A DNA stretch of 33,439 nt from an uncultured Schlesneria sp. (lineage in GTDB: Bacteria; Planctomycetota; Planctomycetia; Planctomycetales; Planctomycetaceae), in the NCBI GenBank assembly GCA_903840265.1, contig CAIMFH010000178.1, positions 1-33,439 on the forward strand, read 5' to 3'. Below the pieces are notes generated by a model, which searched no databases, was not told the origin of the DNA, and saw only the letters and a program-made list of their open reading frames with translations. A program made the translations under genes and the position numbers. Shown one piece after another: positions 24,966-33,439 of this stretch (its first letter is position 1; every line of letters starts with the position of its first letter).

Positions 24966-27698
24966 ATGACTCAATACGTCTATTACTTCGGCGATGGTGT
25001 GGCCGACGGTGATGCCACCATGAAGACCCTGCTCGGGGGCAAAGGTGCCAATCTGGCCGAAATGGTGCGAATTGGGTTGCCCGTTCCAGCCGGTTTCACC
25101 CTGACCACCGAAGTCTGCACGTACTACTACGCCAACAACCGCACGTTCCCTCCCGAACTCAAGCAGCAAGTTCTGGACGCCCTGAAGAAGGTCGAAAAGG
25201 GAATGGGAGCCGAATTCGGTTCCGCCACCAATCCCCTGCTCTTCTCGTGCCGCTCGGGTGCTCGCGAATCGATGCCAGGGATGATGGACACTGTTCTGAA
25301 CATCGGCCTGAACGACACCACCGTCGTCGCCTTGGCCAAGCAGACCGGTAACGAACGATCCGCCTGGGACAGCTACCGCCGTTTCGTGCAGATGTACGGC
25401 GACGTCGTGCTTGAGCTGAAGGCAAAAGACAAGACGGAAGGCGATCCATTTGAAGTCGCTCTGGAACACAAGCGAGAACACGAAGGCGTGACCGAAGATT
25501 CGGCCCTGTCCGTCAAGGCGCTGAAGGAACTGGTTGCCGAGTTCAAGCAACTGATCAAGACCCGCGCTGGCAAGGACTTCCCAACCGATCCAATGGAGCA
25601 GGTTTGGGGAGCAATCGGCGCTGTGTTCGGAAGCTGGATGAACGATCGCGCGATGGTCTATCGACGAACGTACGGCATCCCTCACGAATGGGGTACCGCC
25701 GCTAACGTTCAAGCGATGGTCTTCGGTAACCTGGGTGATGATTGTGCGACTGGCGTGGGCCTGACCCGCGACTGTGCACTCGGTAACCCAGGCTTCTGCG
25801 GCGACTACCTGATCAACGCTCAGGGCGAAGACGTCGTCGCCGGTATCCGTACTCCAAAGCGTATCGAAGAAACGCTGGCGACCGACATGCCAGTCTCGTA
25901 CGCTCAGTTGAACGAAATCGGCAAGAAGCTCGAAAAGCACTACAAAGAAGTGCAGGACATCGAGTTCACGATTCAGCGTAATAAGGTCTACATGCTGCAA
26001 ACCCGTAACGCCAAGCGTACTGGTTTTGCTGCTGTGCGAATTGCTGTTGACCTCGTTAACGAAGGTTTGATCACCGAGCAGGAAGCATTGCAGAAGCGAC
26101 GTATTCCCGCCGACGACCTCTCACAACTGCTCCAGCCGATCTTCGATCCTGCTTCGAAGAACGCAGCGACGAAGGAAGGCCGATTCCTCGGCAAGGGAAT
26201 CAACGCTGGTCCTGGCGCTGCTTCGGGCGTGATCTGCCTGTTCGCCGACGAAGCTGAGAAGTTCCACGAGAAGAACCCGAACATCGACATCGTTCTGGTT
26301 CGTAAGGAAACCAGCCCAGAAGACCTTCGCGGCATGAAGGCCGCCAAGGGGATTCTGACGGCAACCGGCGGTGCCAGCTCGCACGCCGCTCTCGTCAGTC
26401 GCCAGATGGGCAAGGCCTGTATCGTTGGTTGTTCGGCTTTGGAAGTCGACTACACCGCCTGCACCGTCAAAGTCGGCGGCAAGACTTTGAAGGCTGGCGA
26501 CTTCATCAGCATGGACGGTTTCACCGGCGAAGTCTTCGAAGGCAAGGTCCAGACCAAGGACAGCGAAGTCATCCAAGTGCTCGTCCAGAAGACGCTGAAG
26601 CCAGAACAGTCGGAAACCTATCAGCGATATGCTCAGCTTATGGGTTGGGTCGACAAGTACCGCAAGCTGCGAGTCCGCACGAACTCGGATACCCCGAGCC
26701 AGGCTGACGAAGCGATTGCGTTCGGTGCTGAAGGGATCGGCCTGTGTCGAACCGAGCACATGTTCTTCGATCACCTCGACGAAATTCGTCACATGATCGT
26801 GGCCGACACCACGGAAACTCGCGAAGAGGCCCTGGCCAAGCTGCTGCCGTTCCAGCGAGCCGACTTTGCTGGCCTGTTCCGCAGCATGAACGGTCGCCCA
26901 GTGACCATTCGTCTGCTCGATCCCCCACTGCACGAGTTCCTCTCCGATCGTCACCTGGAAGAACAGCCCGACCTGGGTGAGAAGCTCTCCAAGTGGACTG
27001 GTTCCACGATCGAAGCGGTGAAGCGTCGTGTGGGCGAACTGCACGAAGCGAACCCAATGCTCGGACATCGTGGCTGTCGTTTGGGGATCGTGTATCCCGA
27101 AATCACCGCCATGCAAGCACGAGCCATCTTCGAAGCGGCTGTGCTGGTGAAGAAGGAAGGAATCAGCGTGGTTCCAGAAGTCATGGTTCCGCTGGCCGGA
27201 TTCGTGACCGAATTTAAGCACCAAGAGAAGATCATTCGTGCTGCTGCCGAAGCAGTCTTCAAGGAAACGGGAACGAAGGTCGAATACCTCGTCGGTACGA
27301 TGATTGAAGTTCCACGTGCTGCGATTCGTGCAGACCAGATCGCGAAGGACGCCGAGTTCTTCAGCTTCGGAACCAATGACTTGACTCAGACGACGCTGGC
27401 GATCAGCCGCGACGACTACGGTCCATTCATCGGCTTCTATCGTGAGAACGACATCATTGGTCACGATCCGTTCCAGACGATCGATCAAGAAGGTGTCGGC
27501 GATGTGATGCGAATCGGTGTCGAACGCGGTCGGTCGACTCGACCGGACCTCAAGATCGGCATCTGTGGTGAACACGGGGGCGATCCAGCCTCGGTCATGT
27601 TCTGCCACGACATCGGCCTGAACTACGTCAGTTGCTCACCACGCCGAATCCCAGTCGCCCGACTGGCAGCGGCTCAGCAGGCGTTGGCCAGCAAGTAG
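24966..27698 (+). CDS. ppdK: Pyruvate, phosphate dikinase
   Basis: The ATG at 24966 follows GGAAGGA at 6 nt and gives 910 aa; the frame is open 13 codons further upstream without a ribosome site. PPDK (EC 2.7.9.1) interconverts pyruvate + ATP + Pi and PEP + AMP + PPi. It is built of an N-terminal ATP-grasp domain (LLGGKGANLAEM at about 20-31), a swivelling phosphohistidine domain with TGGASSHAALVSRQ (His473) and a C-terminal PEP/pyruvate barrel with GLCRTEHMFF, EVMVPL, FGTNDLTQ and GICGEHGGDP (catalytic Cys867). All key residues are present. It is cytoplasmic and links glycolysis and gluconeogenesis. Its codon use looks strongly biased (AAG, CTG, GAA), consistent with high expression. Confidence 0.97.
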   Translation: MTQYVYYFGDGVADGDATMKTLLGGKGANLAEMVRIGLPVPAGFTLTTEVCTYYYANNRTFPPELKQQVLDALKKVEKGMGAEFGSATNPLLFSCRSGARESMPGMMDTVLNIGLNDTTVVALAKQTGNERSAWDSYRRFVQMYGDVVLELKAKDKTEGDPFEVALEHKREHEGVTEDSALSVKALKELVAEFKQLIKTRAGKDFPTDPMEQVWGAIGAVFGSWMNDRAMVYRRTYGIPHEWGTAANVQAMVFGNLGDDCATGVGLTRDCALGNPGFCGDYLINAQGEDVVAGIRTPKRIEETLATDMPVSYAQLNEIGKKLEKHYKEVQDIEFTIQRNKVYMLQTRNAKRTGFAAVRIAVDLVNEGLITEQEALQKRRIPADDLSQLLQPIFDPASKNAATKEGRFLGKGINAGPGAASGVICLFADEAEKFHEKNPNIDIVLVRKETSPEDLRGMKAAKGILTATGGASSHAALVSRQMGKACIVGCSALEVDYTACTVKVGGKTLKAGDFISMDGFTGEVFEGKVQTKDSEVIQVLVQKTLKPEQSETYQRYAQLMGWVDKYRKLRVRTNSDTPSQADEAIAFGAEGIGLCRTEHMFFDHLDEIRHMIVADTTETREEALAKLLPFQRADFAGLFRSMNGRPVTIRLLDPPLHEFLSDRHLEEQPDLGEKLSKWTGSTIEAVKRRVGELHEANPMLGHRGCRLGIVYPEITAMQARAIFEAAVLVKKEGISVVPEVMVPLAGFVTEFKHQEKIIRAAAEAVFKETGTKVEYLVGTMIEVPRAAIRADQIAKDAEFFSFGTNDLTQTTLAISRDDYGPFIGFYRENDIIGHDPFQTIDQEGVGDVMRIGVERGRSTRPDLKIGICGEHGGDPASVMFCHDIGLNYVSCSPRRIPVARLAAAQQALASK

Positions 27699-27724
27699 TC
27701 GATACGACCAATAGTTTTGAATCG

Positions 27725-27763
27725 AGCGGCCCGACTGATTTTCAGTCGGGCCGCTTCTTTTTT
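27725..27763 (+). terminator. Rho-independent terminator of ppdK
   Basis: AGCGGCCCGACTG (27725-27737) pairs perfectly with CAGTCGGGCCGCT (27743-27755), followed by a TCTTTTTT run. It lies 27 bp after the ppdK stop. The 283 bp from here to the next gene hold no other signal I can support. Confidence 0.93.
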
Positions 27764-28046
27764 GCAGGCCTCGTCTTCTTGCTGATAAGGATCTTCATCG
27801 CCTTCATCGATCACTCGATCCGGCAGAACCCGACAGATTGTCGGCAGGATCTGCTGGTTGCGAGGACTTCTCACCGATGCACTCGACTCCCGAGTCAGCC
27901 GCCTGCTGTCTGAGCTAGGCTAGAGCGAGGGCTCTCTGATAGATCTCTGTCGATTCACAGGTCTCGTCAATCCGGTGGGAACGACCTCAGTTTGAACGAA
28001 TCGGTGTTGATTTCGACTTCAACAGCCATCGCTAGGGTCTGCTGAC

Positions 28047-28196
28047 ATGAATTGCCTGAACTATCGAATCCTTGCGATCGCTCTCATCTTGAGTCTATTC
28101 GTAGGATGTGCATCGGCCGGCCGACAATCCGTGGGGGGGTATGGAGGAGGCGACGATGAGCCGGAAGACACGTCGTCGATCTTTGACTTCCTTTGA
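28047..28196 (+). CDS. 49-aa small lipoprotein
   Basis: The ATG at 28047 opens a 49-codon gene ending TGA at 28194-28196. The product is a lipoprotein: MNCLNYR, a hydrophobic stretch, lipobox LFVGC (Cys21), then a Gly-rich and acidic tail (GGYGGGDDEPEDTSS) ending SIFDFL. Short lipoproteins with a Gly-rich and acidic tail recur in planctomycetes to my recollection. It is convergent with the permease gene, 14 bp away. The ribosome binding site is weak (TAGGG about 10 nt upstream). Function unknown. Confidence 0.65.
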   Translation: MNCLNYRILAIALILSLFVGCASAGRQSVGGYGGGDDEPEDTSSIFDFL

Positions 28197-28210
28197 CGCC
28201 TTTGTGGCTT

Positions 28211-29749
28211 TCAGATCGTTGCCGCCAATTGTTTGATTCTCAGCAGGAGCAAAATGTGGCAGATGGCACAGATTCCCAGAACAAACATCCCCATGGGAAT
28301 CAAGATCACTGCTTCCGGACGAAAGCGAAATATCGCCTCCAGGAACATAGCCGAACCGAGGTAGGAACCAATCGAAATCACCACGCTCAATGGGACCGCA
28401 CCCCACCTCACGTAGGTGGATAGCACGGCTGCCAGATGTGGAATGAGAATGAAGAATGTCGTGACGTAAAATCCAATTGGCAGTCGAATCATCTCGGCAA
28501 GATTTCTTCTTCCCTGATCCGTGATGGCTGTAACTAGAATCTCGACCACGACACATGGCAGCCAGCCGATCAATGCCCCAGCAAACTTCGAATAAAGGAG
28601 AGAGACAGGCGATTCGGGCAGCATGATCAGCGATGATAAGGTTTGACCACGGATCTCATCGCTGATCGAGCGTGCCAGCAATCGGGCGGCATCAATCGAA
28701 ACTGCCAATGAAAGGAACACCTGGTAAAACGAAACGTCGATATACAGATTGCCGGGGCCGCCGCTTCGGAAGCCATTCTGCATCAGAGCAATGCCATACA
28801 AACCGAGGCAGAAGGCGAGTCGCACGGGGATCATTCCCAAGCCGCCCGACACAAAGTAATAGTCTTTCCAGGCAAATGGATTGGCCCACGGTCGACCGGG
28901 TGAAAACCAACGGAATCGACCGCGACTGCGAGCGATCAAACCTCGTGTCATGGATTCGGTTCCCGGTTGTCGCGAGAACAGTCCGAACAGTGCCCAAGCT
29001 AGTCCGAAGCAGAGGAACCCTACTGAAAGGTTGCTGATCACCTGCCAACTGAATCTGGCGTCGCCAAAGCCCGTTGTCAGAATCCAGCCCATCTGTTCAA
29101 ACACCGAGAACCGCGCGATGGGCTCAAGGACCGCGCCGGCTTGTATTGCGCCGGGTATTCTGTTGCTTGCAAGATAGGCCAGAACGGCTGCTGCAAGTCG
29201 CGGCAGCAGAACGTAGGTTGACAAGCCAATCGTCATGTACGCTGCTGCGGATCGATTGTTGGATCCGATCGTTGAGCAAAGCAGGCCAAACCCAGCCAGC
29301 AATACCAGGTAGGCGGCCAGTCCAAGGTAGACCGCGGCTACCTGAGCTTGAGTCACTCCGCCCATCGTGACCGCCAGCAATGTGAAAGGATACTGCACGG
29401 CGATCAGCAACAGCGCTTGCGCCAGTCGCCCGCCTGACTTGCCGATCAGGATTCCGAGCGGACTGATCCCGGCCATCAATATCAGACCCAGTGTGTCCTC
29501 TTCCTTTTCCTCGCTGATCGATGTGGAAAAGAAACTGAGCCCGAGCAGCGTCATGAACGTCAGGTTCAGATAGCCGATGCCATAGAAGAATCGCAGTCCA
29601 GGTGCCCCAAACGATGTGGAATTCCATTGCGCCACGCAAAGTGCCACATAGATCGCGGCCATCAATCCGAACCGCGCCAAGTGCGATTGCATCGAGCGAG
29701 CGTCCACTCGCAATGACCGCCCGACCAGTGTGAGCACACCGTGAAACAT
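28211..29749 (-). CDS. ABC-2-type transporter permease-like membrane protein
   Basis: From the ATG at 29749 the product is 512 aa; the open frame continues 28 codons upstream without good start features. About 12 hydrophobic segments are visible. The N-terminal half contains FFSTSISEEKEEDTLGLILM followed by AGISPLGILIGK, the cytoplasmic motif that ABC-2 exporters of the NatB/gliding type place between helices 2 and 3. A second such motif, ARSISDEIRGQTLSSLIML, occurs in the C-terminal half, so it looks like two fused permease halves. No ATPase gene is adjacent, so the partner must be encoded elsewhere. Substrate unknown. Confidence 0.8.
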   Translation of the reverse strand: MFHGVLTLVGRSLRVDARSMQSHLARFGLMAAIYVALCVAQWNSTSFGAPGLRFFYGIGYLNLTFMTLLGLSFFSTSISEEKEEDTLGLILMAGISPLGILIGKSGGRLAQALLLIAVQYPFTLLAVTMGGVTQAQVAAVYLGLAAYLVLLAGFGLLCSTIGSNNRSAAAYMTIGLSTYVLLPRLAAAVLAYLASNRIPGAIQAGAVLEPIARFSVFEQMGWILTTGFGDARFSWQVISNLSVGFLCFGLAWALFGLFSRQPGTESMTRGLIARSRGRFRWFSPGRPWANPFAWKDYYFVSGGLGMIPVRLAFCLGLYGIALMQNGFRSGGPGNLYIDVSFYQVFLSLAVSIDAARLLARSISDEIRGQTLSSLIMLPESPVSLLYSKFAGALIGWLPCVVVEILVTAITDQGRRNLAEMIRLPIGFYVTTFFILIPHLAAVLSTYVRWGAVPLSVVISIGSYLGSAMFLEAIFRFRPEAVILIPMGMFVLGICAICHILLLLRIKQLAATI

Positions 29750-29977
29750 TGCGTTCGTATTCCCAGTGGATTGAAGTGACGGGTCGGAACGTGAGCCGAC
29801 ACATGCTAACCAAACGCCTTGGCGAAGTCCCAACTTTGCAAATCACGTCAAATCCTGCAGCTTTCCACAAAACGCCGTCGCGCATCGTCATCGGATTCGA
29901 TGGGCTGCTGAGTCTTGCGATTTGATGAAGAATACCTCGCTGTCCGCGCCCTAACCGCGTAAGATGAATAGAGAGAT

Positions 29978-29983
29978 AGGAGG
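29978..29983 (+). promoter_or_regulatory. Ribosome binding site of the Uma2-family gene
   Basis: AGGAGG is a full-strength Shine-Dalgarno sequence 8 nt before the ATG at 29992. It fixes the start and stands out because most genes in this window have weak sites. Confidence 0.85.
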
Positions 29984-29991
29984 CAATTGCG

Positions 29992-30612
29992 ATGTCAGCG
30001 ATTCTTGATTCTCCAAACACAGGTCTTGGCAGTGGCGCGATTCCGTCGACGCCCGTCTGGCGATTTAGCCTCGATCAGTACCATGCCATGATCGACTGCG
30101 GCATTCTGCAAAGTGGCGATCCCGTCGAGTTTCTGGATGGAGTTCTGGTCCCCAAGATGACTCGAAATCCTCCCCACCGAATCGCGCTGGCTCATCTTCG
30201 CGACCTTCTGCAATCGATGGTCGGTGGCGATTGGCACATTGAATCGCAAGAAGCCATCACGCTGGAGGCCAGCGAACCCGAACCTGACATCGCCGTCGTT
30301 CGCGGTCGGGTCGACGATTATCCGGATCGGCACCCCGGACCCGCTGATATCGCGCTTGTCGCCGAAGTCTCCGACAGCACACTGGCCAGCGATCAAACCC
30401 TGAAAAAGCGAATCTATGCGCAAGCGACGATTATCGAATACTGGATCGTGAATCTTGTGGAGCGACAGATCGAGGTTTACTCGGATCCCACCGGTCCCGT
30501 AACGCAGCCCGAATATCGTCTTCGTCACGTTTTCACGCCTGGGCAATCAGTTCCGGTGAAAGTCGGGGAAGTCGTAATCGGATTCATCGCCGTATCACAG
30601 ATATTGCCGTGA
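29992..30612 (+). CDS. Uma2-family (DUF820) putative PD-(D/E)xK endonuclease
   Basis: The 206-aa protein has the Uma2 layout: VEFLDGVLVPKM (45-56), EPEPDIAVVRG (95-105) with the active-site Asp99, then LVAEVSDSTL (122-131) with Glu125, and KKRIYAQATIIEYWIVNL (138-155). These match the restriction-endonuclease-like core. Uma2 proteins are numerous in cyanobacteria and planctomycetes, usually as lone genes with no methylase, and their biological role is not established. No DNA-modification gene is nearby. It is divergent from the permease gene. Confidence 0.9.
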   Translation: MSAILDSPNTGLGSGAIPSTPVWRFSLDQYHAMIDCGILQSGDPVEFLDGVLVPKMTRNPPHRIALAHLRDLLQSMVGGDWHIESQEAITLEASEPEPDIAVVRGRVDDYPDRHPGPADIALVAEVSDSTLASDQTLKKRIYAQATIIEYWIVNLVERQIEVYSDPTGPVTQPEYRLRHVFTPGQSVPVKVGEVVIGFIAVSQILP

Positions 30613-31098
30613 ATTTAACCGATTTGCGAAAAACCGCGACGATTGCAAAGTCGTGAGTTGAAGAAATTCGGGTTAAGCAGATCATTGCGCTCTTTCCGAA
30701 CTCCCGATCTGCCGTTATTATTTTTACCCTTGCATTGACGGCGCGGAAGAAGTGTTCGCGCACCGCAACCGGAAAGCCAAACCAGCCCCAGGAAAGACTC
30801 GCCGAGTCTCACCAACGAGTAAAAAATGCTCAGGAAATGCACGATTCGCTGTGTTCGATAGGGTTCATTGCAGCGCCTCACTGTGATGGACCCCTTCGCC
30901 GGCTGTGCTTTCCGTGCGCTTTCCAGAGGCATCCCCCCTACTCTACCCCCTGTGACATCTCCGCTTTTGTGAACGAGGACTTGTAACTCACGAGCCTCTC
31001 AGCGATTGCGTTGTTTTCACAACACCCTGTAAGTCTTGGCCAATTGTGGTCCAGGACGTTGTTTTCAACCGCGATTTTAGTAGTAACAGTACCAAGCC
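30613..31098. other. Intergenic region and fusA leader
   Basis: 486 bp with no believable gene. A weak terminator-like stem GCAGATC (30677-30683) with GATCTGC (30706-30712), followed by a T-rich stretch, may end the Uma2 transcript. The right part is the fusA leader, with CGTTGTTTTCA occurring twice (31009-31019, 31057-31067) and no Shine-Dalgarno sequence before the fusA ATG. Confidence 0.5.
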
Positions 31099-33237
<2,139 letters not shown>

Positions 33238-33264
33238 GCTTCAACGAGTTTGGTTAATGATTTC

Positions 33265-33298
33265 GCAAAGCCCGGCTTGGAAACAAGCCGGGCTTTGC
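33265..33298 (+). terminator. fusA terminator hairpin
   Basis: GCAAAGCCCGGCTTG (33265-33279) pairs perfectly with CAAGCCGGGCTTTGC (33284-33298) around GAAA. The usual T-run is missing; a group II intron starts 4 nt after the stem and may have displaced or replaced it. Confidence 0.88.
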
Positions 33299-33302
33299 TG
33301 TT

Positions 33303-33439
33303 GTGTGCCGAGCATGTTTTTCAGCTTGAGGGTGCAAGTCCCTTATCCAACCTGATGGAGGTGAAGGATTAGCGAAGTGCAAGGGCGACTTCCGCGAGGG
33401 GTCGTCTGAAAGAAGCATGGAGCAAACACGTGAGCCGAC
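33303..33439 (+). mobile_element. Group IIC intron, 5' end (continues beyond the window)
   Basis: From 33303 the sequence begins GTGTGCC then GAGCATG, the group IIC 5' end (the Oceanobacillus iheyensis intron starts GUGUGCCCGGCAUG). Domain I features follow: GAGGGTGCAAGTCCCTT, AGTGCAAGGGCGACTTCCG, GTCTGAAAGAAGC and GAGCAAACACGTGAG, the conserved intron text GUCUGAA/GGAAGC…GCAAAC. It lies 4 nt after a terminator stem, the known preferred target of IIC introns. The reverse transcriptase would lie right of the window. Confidence 0.88.

Noticed and set aside
26121-27608. 495-codon frame (and 24813-26000) antisense to ppdK
   Set aside because: These are shadows caused by the strong codon bias of ppdK; the composition is non-protein-like and the sense frame is a certain gene.
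29992-30612. Restriction-modification system around the Uma2 gene
   Set aside because: No methyltransferase or specificity gene lies nearby; Uma2 genes are usually solitary.

Overview
The window looks like a planctomycete chromosome of the Planctomycetia type. Evidence for this is a DUF1559 prepilin-like protein followed by a small lipoprotein, a TPR/FG-GAP (CRTAC1-type) protein, Tat-exported Gfo/Idh and amine oxidase proteins, a spirochaete/planctomycete-type EF-G, tetrahydromethanopterin C1 genes and long intergenic spacers full of dispersed hairpin repeats. I found no rRNA, tRNA or CRISPR array. Species cannot be named from the sequence alone.

Layout. Positions 1-136 are the 3' end of a group IIC intron (domains V and VI, bulged branch-point A, probably the last residues of its reverse transcriptase). 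Next come mch and a RimK-like ATP-grasp ligase (370-2262, +). On the minus strand follow a Gfo/Idh/MocA-like protein, an HtrA-like/hydrolase fusion that lacks catalytic residues in both halves, and an FAD amine oxidase (2270-7301). At 7470-11547 (+) lie a YtrA-type GntR regulator, an ABC ATPase and a large polytopic protein with leucine-rich repeats; a 348-bp palindromic insertion separates the last two. A 1.18-kb repeat-rich noncoding stretch precedes recA and a cyanophycinase-like peptidase (12729-14737, +). A DUF1559 protein and a small lipoprotein follow (15050-16610, +).

From 21980 down to 16652 the minus strand carries a secreted Gly/Met-rich protein and then a three-gene cluster: zinc-ribbon/TM protein, small two-TM protein, TPR/FG-GAP/UnbV protein. 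A prolyl oligopeptidase and a small protein translationally coupled to it lie at 22233-24547 (-). Pyruvate phosphate dikinase (24966-27698, +) ends at a strong terminator. A 49-aa lipoprotein (28047-28196, +) faces an ABC-2-type permease (28211-29749, -). A Uma2-family protein (29992-30612, +) and fusA (31099-33237, +) follow. Just past the fusA terminator, at 33303, the 5' end of a second group IIC intron begins and runs off the window.

Working together: mch and the ATP-grasp protein fit H4MPT-dependent C1 metabolism. The regulator and ATPase form a self-regulated operon, probably with the LRR membrane protein as partner. The 21209-16652 cluster looks like a cell-envelope or secreted-protein module. 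Most other genes stand alone, as is usual in planctomycetes. The strongest unusual signals are the palindromic element inserted into an older hairpin repeat (an uninterrupted copy lies elsewhere in the window), the leaderless operator-over-start arrangement of the YtrA gene, the double pseudoenzyme, and group IIC introns at both edges.
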